Below, piece after piece: positions 28,290 through 36,881 of a stretch of 64,000 nt of DNA. Numbering within the stretch: the first letter of the stretch is position 1; every line of letters begins with the position of its first letter. The notes under the pieces were generated by a model. The model did no database searches. It was not told where the DNA came from and worked only from the letters and a program-made list of their open reading frames with translations. The stretch lies in NCBI RefSeq assembly GCF_000007705.1, contig NC_005085.1, positions 4,687,081 through 4,751,080 of the forward strand, written 5' to 3'. This DNA comes from Chromobacterium violaceum ATCC 12472. GTDB taxonomy: Bacteria; Pseudomonadota; Gammaproteobacteria; Burkholderiales; Chromobacteriaceae. Made by a program: the position numbers and the translations under genes.

Positions 28290-28318
28290 AGGCCCGGCAT
28301 CGCCGGGCCTTCTTGCTT
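28290..28318 (+). terminator. Terminator after the glycine-zipper gene
   Basis: AGGCCCGGC, loop ATC, GCCGGGCCT (28290-28310), followed by TCTTGCTT. Strong GC stem with a moderately T-rich tail, 22 bp after the stop. Confidence 0.8.
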
Positions 28319-28325
28319 GCGCGCC

Positions 28326-29210
28326 TCAGGCCGCCGCCCGCCTCGCCTCGCCGGCGCGCTGCCGCTCGGCCACTTTCTCCGCCGCCTCCGGCGGTCCGAA
28401 CAGCAGCACCAGCCGATCGCGCCAGTTCCGGGCATGCCAGGCTTCCGCCAGCATGTCGCGCCACTCCACCAGGCTGACCCACAGCGGGTTGAAGCTGTTG
28501 ACCGGCTTCACCGTGCCGTAGTCGCACGGATCGCTGTCCAGCTCCTCGGCATAGGTGCCGAACAGCCGGTCCCAGACCACCAGCACGCCGGCGTAGTTGT
28601 GGTCGATGTAGCGCGGGTTCTTGGCGTGGTGGCCGCGGTGTATGGACGGGGTGTTGAACACGTATTCCAGCCAGCCCAGCTTGGGCGCGGCCTGGGTATG
28701 GACAAAGAACTGGAAGGCCAGGTTGAGCAGCACCACCGCCACCACCTGCTCGGGCGGAAACCCCAGCCAGGCCAGCGGCAGCCAGAACGCCCACATGCCG
28801 GCCAGCGGATACATCAGGCTCTGGCGGAAGGCGGTGGTGAAATTCATCCGCGTCGAGCTATGGTGGACGCTGTGCGCCGCCCACAGCCAGCGCACGCGGT
28901 GACTGACGCGGTGGAACCAGTAATAAAGGAAATCCTGGCCGAGGAACAGCAGGAAGAAGCTCAGCCAGCCAGCGGAAAAATCGAACAGGCGGTGGTGCTG
29001 GTAGATCCAGCCGTACAGCGGCAGCACCAGCACCCAGGCCAGCTTGTCCGCGCCCTGGTGCAGCAGGCCCAAGGCCGCGCTGCACAGCGAATCGCGCCAG
29101 TGGTACAGGCCGAGCCGGCCCTGGCGCCGGAACAGCCACAGCTCCCAGGCGACAAACAGCAGGAACACCGGCGCCAGCGCCAGCAGAATCAGTTCAACCG
29201 GAAATTTCAT
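28326..29210 (-). CDS. Sterol desaturase/fatty acid hydroxylase family membrane protein
   Basis: This is a di-iron membrane enzyme family. The 294-residue protein has four to five hydrophobic segments and the histidine clusters HRVSH (HX3H), HSVHH (HX2HH) and HRGHH, which are the expected iron ligands. The reaction cannot be assigned: family members hydroxylate or desaturate sterols, fatty acids, carotenoids or lipid headgroups. I choose ATG 29210; an upstream GTG at 29234 is possible but has no ribosome site. No lipid-biosynthesis partner genes are adjacent. Confidence 0.83.
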   Translation of the reverse strand: MKFPVELILLALAPVFLLFVAWELWLFRRQGRLGLYHWRDSLCSAALGLLHQGADKLAWVLVLPLYGWIYQHHRLFDFSAGWLSFFLLFLGQDFLYYWFHRVSHRVRWLWAAHSVHHSSTRMNFTTAFRQSLMYPLAGMWAFWLPLAWLGFPPEQVVAVVLLNLAFQFFVHTQAAPKLGWLEYVFNTPSIHRGHHAKNPRYIDHNYAGVLVVWDRLFGTYAEELDSDPCDYGTVKPVNSFNPLWVSLVEWRDMLAEAWHARNWRDRLVLLFGPPEAAEKVAERQRAGEARRAAA

Positions 29211-29293
29211 TGCGGCCCACCATAGAGCAAACACTTGATTGGAGTTTAAGCTCTATCCCGGCGATGCTGTCAACTGGCGGAAGGCCGCGCGCG

Positions 29294-29322
29294 CGCATTC
29301 CCGCGCCGCTGTGGCGGGAATG
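29294..29322. repeat. Perfect 10-bp hairpin downstream of the GST gene
   Basis: GCATTCCCGC (29294-29303) and GCGGGAATGC (29313-29322) with a nine-base loop, in the 180-bp gap between the GST gene and the hydroxylase gene. No U-run follows on either strand, so a factor-independent terminator is doubtful. Confidence 0.5.
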
Positions 29323-29391
29323 CCATATGAAAAGCGGCCGCCCCGCAATATGCGGAACAGCCGCCAGGCCGCGCGATGGCGACGGCGCCGC

Positions 29392-30042
29392 TCAGTCGCG
29401 CCTAGCCATCAAGGCGGCCAGCGAAGCGTCGCGCTCGCTCCACACCCTGGCCACGCTGGGACGCTCGCCCAAGCGGCGCAGATAATCGGCACAGCCCTCC
29501 AGCCGCAGGGTCATGTCCTCGCCCAGGAAGGCCTGGCTCAAACGCGCCACCACCGGCAGGATGCCGGCGGCGCTGAGATCGGCGAAGCTGAAATCCTCTC
29601 CCGCCAGCCAGGGACGGTACTGCGCCAGCTTGGCCACCGCGCCGATGCCGCGCGCCAGCGCCTGGCGGATTTCCTCGCACTTCTCCGGCTCGGGCTTGGT
29701 GCCCTTCAGCATGTGGCGGATCAGCGGGCTGGCCGGCAGCATCACGTACAGCTCCAGCATCGCGGTCAGCTCTCGCGCCAGCGCCCGGCCGTTCGGCGTC
29801 GGCGGCAGCAGCGAGGCGGTGGGATAGGCATCCTCCAGCCATTCCAGGATCACCGTGGACTCGGCCAGCGGGTGGCCGTTGATCTCGACGAAAGGAATCT
29901 TGCCCATCGGGCTCTTTTCCAGCAGCGCCTCCTCCTGCGAGGGCGTCGCCACCACTTCCTGGAAATTGACGCCCTTCTCCAGCAGGGCGATCTTCACCTT
30001 GTTGTAGTAAGGCGACAGCGGGATACCGTGCAGTTTGATCAT
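29392..30042 (-). CDS. Glutathione S-transferase family protein
   Basis: The 216-residue protein has the N-terminal thioredoxin-fold domain beginning MIKLHGIPLSPYYNKVKIALLEKGV, with SPMGKIPFVEING and LAESTVILEWLED (the glutathione gamma-Glu binding ES pair), and an all-helical C-terminal domain. The ATG at 30042 has GGAG upstream. The substrate is unknown and the neighbours do not define one. Confidence 0.86.
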   Translation of the reverse strand: MIKLHGIPLSPYYNKVKIALLEKGVNFQEVVATPSQEEALLEKSPMGKIPFVEINGHPLAESTVILEWLEDAYPTASLLPPTPNGRALARELTAMLELYVMLPASPLIRHMLKGTKPEPEKCEEIRQALARGIGAVAKLAQYRPWLAGEDFSFADLSAAGILPVVARLSQAFLGEDMTLRLEGCADYLRRLGERPSVARVWSERDASLAALMARRD

Positions 30043-30071
30043 GCCGACTCCAAATAGCGATGGGTTCACAA

Positions 30072-30099
30072 GCGCCGATGCGGGACCGGGCATCGGCGC
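30072..30099. repeat. Perfect 10-bp hairpin between the patatin and GST genes
   Basis: GCGCCGATGC (30072-30081) and GCATCGGCGC (30090-30099) with an eight-base loop. On the minus strand the stem is followed by UUGUGAA, so at most a weak terminator for the patatin gene. It could equally stabilise mRNA. Confidence 0.5.
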
Positions 30100-30126
30100 G
30101 CGGCCTACATCATCCAGCCTATTCCC

Positions 30127-31026
30127 TTATTTAGCCAGCGCCAGGGTCTTTTGCTGCAGCAATTGGCGGATCTGCGGCAACATCTGCTGCGCCGCCTTCT
30201 CGCCTTCCAGGATCGCCTGGTTGCGGGCCTCGAATTCGGCCGCGCCGATGTTCAGCACGTTCGGGTGGATCACCACATCGGCCTGTTTCAGCTCCTGCGT
30301 CAGCGCCGGGCCGTTCATGATGCTCAGGCTCTGGTCCAGCATGGACAGGAAGCCGGTGGCGCGGCCGGCCTTGGGACGGCCGGTGATGTCGACGGCGATC
30401 ACGAACTGCGCGCCCATCTCGCGCGCGGCGCTGACCGGCACCGGGCTGACCAGGCCGCCGTCGACATAGCTCTTGCCGCCTATCTTCACCGGCAGGAACA
30501 CATTGGGAATGCTGGCCGAGGCCCGCACCGCCTGGCCGGTGTTGCCGACGCGGAACACCACCCGGCGGCCGGAATCCAGCTCGGTGGCCACCGCGGCGAA
30601 CGGCCGGCTCAGCTTCTCCAGCGGTCGGTTGCCCACCTGGGCGTTGATCCAGTTCTGCAGCTTCTCGCCCTTGAGCACGCCCTTGGTGGACAGCGTCCAG
30701 TCGGTCAGGTCGGCCTGGTCCAGCGCGATCGCGCGCTGCTGCAGCTGCATGCCGTTGAGGCCGGATGCGTACAGGCTGCCGACCACGCTGCCGGCGCTGG
30801 TGCCGACGATGATGTCGGGCGTGATGCCGGCGCCTTCCAGCACCTTGATCACGCCGATGTGGGCGAAGCCCTTCACCGCGCCGCCGCCGAGCGCCAGCGC
30901 GATTTTCGGTTTGGGCAGCGGCTTGGCGGCCTGGCCGCTGTCCGGCGGCGTGGCGGTCATGCAGGCGGACAACAGGGAGGCGATCCCGGCCAGCAGCGCG
31001 GGACGTAAAATGCTCTTGCTAATCAT
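30127..31026 (-). CDS. Patatin-like phospholipase lipoprotein
   Basis: This 299-residue protein begins with a lipoprotein signal (LLAGIASLLSACMT; lipobox LLSAC) and has a patatin domain: oxyanion-hole GGGAVKGFAHIG, nucleophile elbow GTSAG, and the catalytic Asp in DGGLVSP. It is predicted to be a lipid acyl hydrolase anchored in the envelope. It overlaps the upstream GNAT gene (ATGA), so the two are coexpressed. Related to the RssA/NTE group; no experimental function is implied. Confidence 0.87.
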   Translation of the reverse strand: MISKSILRPALLAGIASLLSACMTATPPDSGQAAKPLPKPKIALALGGGAVKGFAHIGVIKVLEGAGITPDIIVGTSAGSVVGSLYASGLNGMQLQQRAIALDQADLTDWTLSTKGVLKGEKLQNWINAQVGNRPLEKLSRPFAAVATELDSGRRVVFRVGNTGQAVRASASIPNVFLPVKIGGKSYVDGGLVSPVPVSAAREMGAQFVIAVDITGRPKAGRATGFLSMLDQSLSIMNGPALTQELKQADVVIHPNVLNIGAAEFEARNQAILEGEKAAQQMLPQIRQLLQQKTLALAK

Positions 31027-31589
31027 GATTGCATCGGTCTTTCAGACATCGGCGGCCTTCGGGCCGCCCCAACGGGCGCGGGATCCAGCATCACGTAATT
31101 CAGATGCCGCGCGCCCTCCAATTCGAAATGGGTTTCGCCGTGGATGCCCATGCCCAGCCGGTGGTAGAAGGCGATGGCGCGGGCGTTGCCGTGCCATACG
31201 CTCAGCCACAGACGCGGCTGGCCGGGCTGTGCTGCAGCCCATTGCCGCGCCGCCGCCATCAGCCGCCGCACCAGTCCTTGCCCAGTGTGCCTCTCCACCA
31301 GGTAAAGCCGCTCCAGCTCCGACGACGGGTCGTCGCAGCCGGCGCAGGCTTCATCCAGTTTCAATTGCGCGTAACCCAGCAGATGGCCGTCTTTCTCCAT
31401 CACCAGCAGTTGGCGCGCCGGATCCGCGATCAAGGCCGCCATCTTTTCCGGCGTGAATTCCGTCAGCACGTAATCGGCCAAGGCCTGGCGGATGCCGTCG
31501 ATGGCATAGGTGCTCAGCCACACCTGTATCGACAGGGCGGCGAGACACGCCGCGTCTTCGCGGCGGGCGCTGCGGATTTCCACATTCAT
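31023..31589 (-). CDS. GNAT family N-acetyltransferase
   Basis: A 188-residue acetyltransferase with the GNAT acetyl-CoA binding region (ELERLYLVERHTGQGLVRRLMAAA, matching the V-x-x-x-x-Q/R-G-x-G/A pattern in variant form) and the C-terminal beta strand NARAIAFYHRLGMGIHGETHF. The substrate is unknown. It shares a 4-bp overlap with the patatin gene and follows bioC by 34 bp. Confidence 0.85.
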   Translation of the reverse strand: MNVEIRSARREDAACLAALSIQVWLSTYAIDGIRQALADYVLTEFTPEKMAALIADPARQLLVMEKDGHLLGYAQLKLDEACAGCDDPSSELERLYLVERHTGQGLVRRLMAAARQWAAAQPGQPRLWLSVWHGNARAIAFYHRLGMGIHGETHFELEGARHLNYVMLDPAPVGAARRPPMSERPMQS

Positions 31590-31623
31590 TCAGCGGCTTC
31601 CTTTCCGCTCCGCCGGTTTCCGC

Positions 31624-32532
31624 TCAATCGGCCCGCGGCGCTTTCTTGACGAATTCGATCACCTGGCGGCCGTCGTCGCTGATCTTGGCCAGTTTTTTTT
31701 CGGTGCCCTTCCAAGCGTGGCCGTACACCACCTCGTAGCTGGCGGGCAGCTTGCCGTCGCGGCGGTAGCGCTCGTACGCTTCTTCCACCTTGCGCCAGGC
31801 CTGCTTGCCCATCAGGCCGCGGCCGCGGCCGGCGGTGGCGTTGTGCGCGCCGATGGCTTTCAGGTCGCGCATCACCGCGCGGGCGTCGTCGTAGGTCAAC
31901 GCGATCTTCTCCATGTCCATCACCGGCTCGGCGAAGCCGGCGCGCATCAGCGCGTCGCCGATGTCGTGCATGTCGATGAACTGGTTGACGTGGGTGGCGC
32001 CGTCCACGCCGGCGAATGCCGCCCGCAGCTCGGACAGCGTGTCCGGCCCCAGCGTGGAGAACATCAGCATGCCGTCCGGCTTCAGCACCCGGCGCAGCTC
32101 GGCGAACATCTTGTCCGGCACGTTGATCCACTGGATGGTCAGATTGGACCAGATCATGTCGACGCTGGCGTCGGCCAAAGGCAGTTTTTCGATATCGGCG
32201 TTGATCTGCCACGGCAGGCTGGGCTTGAACAGCTTCTTCAACAGGCCGTCCCCGGCCCGGCCGCGCTCGCGCGAGGCCAGCAGCATCGCGTGCGCCAGGT
32301 CCAGCTCGATCACCCGCGCCTGCGGATAGCGCCGCCGGAGCTCGGCCGCGCCGTAACCGGTGCCGGCGCCGGCGTCCAGGATCACCGCCGGCTGGTGCTT
32401 GATGTAGTCCAGCCGTTCCGCCATGCGGTCGGAGACTTCGCGCTGCAGCACCGCGGCGGAATCGTAGCTGGCCGCGGCCTTTTCGAACGAGGCGCGCACG
32501 CGCGCCTTGTCGGTGTAAAACGCTTCACTCAT
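31624..32532 (-). CDS. bioC: BioC, malonyl-ACP O-methyltransferase
   Basis: BioC methylates malonyl-ACP so that it can enter fatty-acid elongation as a disguised starter for pimeloyl synthesis, the entry step to biotin. The 302-residue protein has the BioC-type N terminus (KARVRASFEKAAASYDSAAVLQREV) and SAM motif I ILDAGAGTGYGA, with WSNLTIQWIN further on. It overlaps bioH by 4 bp (ATGA), which also supports the assignment because BioC and BioH act at the two ends of the same pathway. Confidence 0.93.
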   Translation of the reverse strand: MSEAFYTDKARVRASFEKAAASYDSAAVLQREVSDRMAERLDYIKHQPAVILDAGAGTGYGAAELRRRYPQARVIELDLAHAMLLASRERGRAGDGLLKKLFKPSLPWQINADIEKLPLADASVDMIWSNLTIQWINVPDKMFAELRRVLKPDGMLMFSTLGPDTLSELRAAFAGVDGATHVNQFIDMHDIGDALMRAGFAEPVMDMEKIALTYDDARAVMRDLKAIGAHNATAGRGRGLMGKQAWRKVEEAYERYRRDGKLPASYEVVYGHAWKGTEKKLAKISDDGRQVIEFVKKAPRAD

Positions 32533-33293
32533 GCCTGGGTTTCCAGATGCTCGGCAAGCGCGCGCACGAAATCCTGTTCATGCGACAGGAAGGGGGCGTG
32601 CGACGCTTGCGGGAATTCATAAAGGACGGCGTCGGGCAGCGACTCGGCCAGCCAGCGGCCGGCGCCGATCGGGGTGATGGCGTCGCGCGCGCCGTAGAAC
32701 AGCGCGGCCGGGCACTGGATGCGGCCGGCCAGCGCGCGCGCGTCGGCCTCCAGCAGCAGCCCCAGCGCCGGCAGCAGGCCCTGCGGCCGGCCATGGGAAA
32801 ACAGTTCGCCGCGCAAGGCCTTCAGCGTGTCGCGCGCCGACGGGGCGCCCATCATCTGCAAGGCGAGGAAGCGCTCCAGCGTCTGCTCGAACGCGCCGTC
32901 CAGGCTCTGCGCCACCGCCTCGATGGATGCGCGCGCCTGCGCGTGCGGCCAGGTCTCGTCGCGGACGAAGCGCGGGCTGGTGGCCACCAGCGCCAGGCTC
33001 TTCACCTTGTCCGGATGGCGGGCGGCCCAGTGCTGGGCGATCAGGCCGCCAAGCGACCAGCCCACCACCTGCGCGGGCAAGGGGAAATGGGCGGCGAGCA
33101 GATCGGCCACCGCGTCGGCGTCGAAGCGCGGCAGCGCCGGCGACGCGCCGTGGCCCGGCAGATCCACCAGGTGGACGCAGAAACGCGTCGCCAGTTGCTC
33201 GGCCACGCGGGCGAACACGCCGCCGTGCAGCCCCCAGCCGTGCAGCATGACCACGTCCGGCCCCTGGCCCAGCGTTTCGACAAACAGATTCAT
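32529..33293 (-). CDS. bioH: BioH, pimeloyl-ACP methyl ester esterase
   Basis: BioH removes the methyl group from pimeloyl-ACP methyl ester, ending chain synthesis for biotin. The 254-residue alpha/beta hydrolase has the nucleophile GWSLGG, the Asp in YGARDAITP, the His in ASHAPF, and HGWGLHGGVF with the oxyanion hole near the N terminus. It precedes bioC with an ATGA overlap and follows a methyltransferase gene by 24 bp. Confidence 0.94.
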   Translation of the reverse strand: MNLFVETLGQGPDVVMLHGWGLHGGVFARVAEQLATRFCVHLVDLPGHGASPALPRFDADAVADLLAAHFPLPAQVVGWSLGGLIAQHWAARHPDKVKSLALVATSPRFVRDETWPHAQARASIEAVAQSLDGAFEQTLERFLALQMMGAPSARDTLKALRGELFSHGRPQGLLPALGLLLEADARALAGRIQCPAALFYGARDAITPIGAGRWLAESLPDAVLYEFPQASHAPFLSHEQDFVRALAEHLETQA

Positions 33294-33317
33294 GTGCGGA
33301 TAAATTGGGCGAAAACG

Positions 33318-33935
33318 CTATTTTCGCAAGAGTACGATGCGAAGGAAACCTCCGAAGCCGGCATCTTCGTCATGAAACGGTTGCAATTTGGTGACGGCGA
33401 CGATGTCGCCCAGGCGGCGGTTGATGTCGGTGGCGACCGCTCGGGCCAGCGCATTGCCGGCGCGCCGCCACAGCGGCGGCCGCTTGCCGTCGGCCAGGAA
33501 CTTGTCGAACACCACCACCCGGCCGCCCGGCTTCAGCACCCGCTCCACCTCCAGCAGACAGGCCCGCGGGTCGGGAATCACCGCCAGCACCAGGTGCAGC
33601 GCCACCGCGTCGAAGCTGCCGTCGGGGAAATCCAGCCTCTGCCCGTCCATGACCCTGGCGTCCACCTCCATCCCCAGCTTGCCCGCCCGCTCGCGCAGCC
33701 GCGCCAGCATCGCCGGCGCGATGTCGATCGCGGCGACGCGGCGGCAGCGCACCAGGAAGTCCAGATCCAGCCCGGTGCCGGCGCCGACCAGCAGCACACG
33801 CTCGTCCGGCTGCGGATTCAGCAGGCCTATCGCGCGGCGGCGATGGCGGGCGAAGCCCTGGGCCACCTTGTCGTACACCGGCGCGTACAGGTCGTAGCGC
33901 CAGCGGTTGAAGCGGGTCGACCACTCACGCCACAC
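33318..33935 (-). CDS. Class I SAM-dependent methyltransferase
   Basis: A 205-residue methyltransferase with SAM motif I VLLVGAGTGLDLDFL, an acidic motif II (VAAIDIAP), and LPDGSFDAV-like FPDGSFDAVALHLVLAVIPDP. The N terminus (FNRWRYDLYAPVYDKVAQGF) resembles the UbiE/PmtA type, so a lipid or quinone substrate is possible but not shown. The start is GTG 33935 with GGAGG ten bases upstream, inside the end of the GGDEF-EAL gene (11-bp overlap). It likely shares a transcript with bioH-bioC. Confidence 0.82.
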   Translation of the reverse strand: MWREWSTRFNRWRYDLYAPVYDKVAQGFARHRRRAIGLLNPQPDERVLLVGAGTGLDLDFLVRCRRVAAIDIAPAMLARLRERAGKLGMEVDARVMDGQRLDFPDGSFDAVALHLVLAVIPDPRACLLEVERVLKPGGRVVVFDKFLADGKRPPLWRRAGNALARAVATDINRRLGDIVAVTKLQPFHDEDAGFGGFLRIVLLRK

Positions 33936-36765
33936 GGCCCGGCCCCTCCGCGAAGCGCGCCAGCTTGTCCCAGTCCAGCGCCCAGGCCGGCGCCGGGGCG
34001 GCGAAATGGAAGCCCTGCAGCATGCCGCAGCCCATCTCCTTCAGCATCGCCGACTGGCTGGCGGTCTCCACTCCCTCGGCCACCACTTCCAGGTCCAACG
34101 CCCGCGCCAGCGCCAGGATGGCGCGGACGATGGCCACCGACTCCTGCTTGCGGTCCAGATCGAACACGAAGGACTGGTCTATCTTCAGCACGTCGAAACG
34201 ATAGCGGTGCAGATAGGACAGCGCCGAATAGCCGGTGCCGAAATCGTCCAGCGCCAGCCTGACGCCCAGGCCGTGCAGCGCCTGCATCGCGGTGGCGGCG
34301 GCCTCGGGCTGGTCGATCAGCGCGCTCTCGGTGATTTCCAGGTGCAGCATCGCCGGCGGCAGCCGGTAATGGGCGATGCGCTCGCCTATCCAGCCGACCA
34401 GGTCCGGGTCGCGGAAATTGGCCGACGACAGGTTGATGTGCAGCGCGATGCCCTCGCCCACCCGCCCCTCGGCGCGCCAGGCCTGCAGCTGGGCGCAGGC
34501 GGCGTTGATCATGTAGCGGTCCAGCCGGGTGATCAGCCCGCTCTCCTCGGCCACCGGCAGGAACACGCCGGGCGACACCAGCCCGCGCTGCGGATGCTGC
34601 CAGCGCACCAGCGTCTCGAAGCCGGCCAGCGCGCCGGTGGCGGCGGCGATGAAGGGCTGGTAGTAGGGCACCAGCTGGCCCTCTTCCTCCAGCGCGCGCC
34701 GGAGCTCCGTTTCCAGCGCCAGCTGGTCGGCCTGGTCTATCCGCAGCTGGTGGCTGAACAAGGTGTAGCCCTGGCGGCCCTGCTGCTTGGTGCAGTACAT
34801 CGCGTGGTCGGCGTCGCGCAGCAGGTCGTCGGCCTTGTGATAGTGCTCGCTGTCGGCCAGCACCACGCCGACGCTGGCGGTGGAGAACACCTCGCGCCCG
34901 GCCAGGACCACCGGCCGCTCGAACTCGCTGACGATGCGGCGGGCGATGACCTCGCACTCGTCCACCGCGTCCATGCCGAACATCAGCACCGCGAACTCGT
35001 CGCCGCCCAGCCGGGCCAGGAAATCGTAATGGCGCAGGCAGGAACGGATGCGGGCCCCGGCCTCGAACAGCAGATGGTCGCCCGCCAGATGGCCCAGGGT
35101 GTCGTTGACCAGCTTGAAGCGGTCCAAGTCGATGAACACCACGGCGAAACGGTCGCCGCCGTCGAGATAGGCGTCCCAGGCGCGGCGCAGCGCCTTGGAG
35201 AAATAGTTGCGGTTGGGCAGCTTGGTCAGCGGATCGTGCAGGCTGTCGAACTCCAGCTGGGCGTTGACCGCGTCCAGCTCGCTGGTGCGTTCGCGCACCC
35301 GCTGCTCCAGGTCGGCGTAGGCGTGCTGCAGGCTTTCCAGCGCGCGCACCCGCGCCAGCGCGGTGCCGATGTGGTTGGCGACGAACTCCAGCACCTCCTG
35401 GTCGCGGTAGCCGTACACCACGTCGCCGTCGTAGCTCTGCACCGCCAGCACGCCCAGCAGCTCGTGGTCGCAGTACAGCGGCACGCCCAGCCAGCTCTTG
35501 GGCGGCGTCGCGCCTTCCGCCGCCGCCATGCCCTGCAGGCTGCCGTACGGGTCCAGCAGCAACGGCCGTCCGCTGTGCAGCACCTGCTCGATCAGGCCCT
35601 TGCCCGGCTTGCGCGGCTTCAGCGCCGGCGCGTACTCGTCGGCGCAATACGGGAAGCTGATCAGATCGCTGCCCATGTCGTACAAGGCCACCACGCAGTT
35701 GCGCGCCGCCACCATCTCCAGCAGCAGGCGATGCAGGCCGCTGAGGAAAGCCTCCAGCGACAGGCTGGTATTCGACAGCTCGGCGATGCGGAACAGCACA
35801 TCCTGGAATTTCTCCGCGCGCTTGCGGCTGGCCACCTCGGCGCGCAGGCGCGCGTTGGCGCCCTCCAGCTCGCTGGTGCGCAGCGCCACCTGGCGCTCCA
35901 GCCGCCGGTGGTAGAGCACGCGGTCCAGCGCGAAGCCGACGTGGCGGGCGGCGAACATGAACAGCAGCTGCTCGGCCGAGGTCAGCGGCGGCTGGTCGTC
36001 GTACCGCTGCAGCACCGCCGCGCCGATCAGCTCATCCGCCGCGTTGCGCAGCGGCGCGCCCATCCAGAAAGCCGGCAGATTCGCCGGCCTCGCCAGCGCC
36101 TCCTGCCGGCACAACGCCTCGATGCGTTCGCCGGTCAGCACCATGGGCGCGCCGCCGCGGATCAGCCAGGCCGTCAGCGACACGTCGGGCCCGGCGATCG
36201 GAAAGGCGCGCTCGGGATCGGGCGGCGAGGCCTCGCGCCGGTCGGCGTAGAATGGGAAGCTCAGCGTGGAACGGTCGTCGCCGCACAAGGCGATGTAGAA
36301 ATTGTCGGCGTCCATCAGGCGCTGCATCAGCCGGTGCAGCCGGGGCAGCAAGCGGTCCAGCGTCGGGCACTCGCCGGCCAGCAGGCTGATTTCCAGCATG
36401 GTTTCGTTGGCGACGCGCGTCGCCGCCTGCTCGGCGCGCAGGGCCTCGCACTGCAGATGGCCGGCCAGCAGCTCGGCGACGGTTTCCATCTGTCCGGGAG
36501 GCTTGCCCTGCCAGGCCAGCCACCCCAGCGCGCCGTCCCCGGCCCGCATCGCCATCGCGCCGCCGGCAGGCGGCCGTTCGCCCGCGGCAAGCGCCGCGCC
36601 GTCGGGCAGACCGGCGAGGTCGCCAAAGCCGGCCAGCCGCCGCCACATCACCCCGCTCCGCCCCCACGCCGCCGCCGCGCTCAAGCCGCCCAGATCCTGC
36701 AACAGCGACAGCGCGCGATCGGCCGCCTGCTCCGGGTCTTCCAGATATTCAGCCGTGCTCTTCAT
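33925..36765 (-). CDS. GAF-GGDEF-EAL cyclic-di-GMP signalling protein
   Basis: This 946-residue cytoplasmic protein has two GAF-like sensor regions (about residues 120-290 and 340-480), each followed by a coiled coil (LERQVALRTSELEGANARLR and LEQRVRERTSELDAV), then a GGDEF domain (about 505-670) and an EAL domain (about 690-935). The cyclase motif RLGGDEF is intact. The EAL motif is ETL, but the other metal/catalytic residues are present (INLSSANF, LHLEITES, LALDDFGTGYS, VLKIDQSF, VAEGVET, LQGFHF). Both activities are possible. It lies between bioF and the bioHC genes. Confidence 0.93.
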   Translation of the reverse strand: MKSTAEYLEDPEQAADRALSLLQDLGGLSAAAAWGRSGVMWRRLAGFGDLAGLPDGAALAAGERPPAGGAMAMRAGDGALGWLAWQGKPPGQMETVAELLAGHLQCEALRAEQAATRVANETMLEISLLAGECPTLDRLLPRLHRLMQRLMDADNFYIALCGDDRSTLSFPFYADRREASPPDPERAFPIAGPDVSLTAWLIRGGAPMVLTGERIEALCRQEALARPANLPAFWMGAPLRNAADELIGAAVLQRYDDQPPLTSAEQLLFMFAARHVGFALDRVLYHRRLERQVALRTSELEGANARLRAEVASRKRAEKFQDVLFRIAELSNTSLSLEAFLSGLHRLLLEMVAARNCVVALYDMGSDLISFPYCADEYAPALKPRKPGKGLIEQVLHSGRPLLLDPYGSLQGMAAAEGATPPKSWLGVPLYCDHELLGVLAVQSYDGDVVYGYRDQEVLEFVANHIGTALARVRALESLQHAYADLEQRVRERTSELDAVNAQLEFDSLHDPLTKLPNRNYFSKALRRAWDAYLDGGDRFAVVFIDLDRFKLVNDTLGHLAGDHLLFEAGARIRSCLRHYDFLARLGGDEFAVLMFGMDAVDECEVIARRIVSEFERPVVLAGREVFSTASVGVVLADSEHYHKADDLLRDADHAMYCTKQQGRQGYTLFSHQLRIDQADQLALETELRRALEEEGQLVPYYQPFIAAATGALAGFETLVRWQHPQRGLVSPGVFLPVAEESGLITRLDRYMINAACAQLQAWRAEGRVGEGIALHINLSSANFRDPDLVGWIGERIAHYRLPPAMLHLEITESALIDQPEAAATAMQALHGLGVRLALDDFGTGYSALSYLHRYRFDVLKIDQSFVFDLDRKQESVAIVRAILALARALDLEVVAEGVETASQSAMLKEMGCGMLQGFHFAAPAPAWALDWDKLARFAEGPGRVA

Positions 36766-36809
36766 GTCAGTATCGTAGTACGGGACGCCGAGAAAGTCCG
36801 CAGTCAGAC

Positions 36810-36835
36810 AAAAGCCCGGGGCAAACGCCCCGGGC
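36810..36835 (-). terminator. Rho-independent terminator after bioF
   Basis: On the minus strand GCCCGGGGC, loop GUUU, GCCCCGGGC form a perfect 9-bp stem followed by UUUUGU. It lies 46 bp after the bioF stop and separates bioBF from the GGDEF-EAL gene. Confidence 0.9.
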
Positions 36836-36881
36836 CTGCTCGTTTTCGCTTGGTTGCGGAGCCGGTCCGCCGCCGCGCGCG

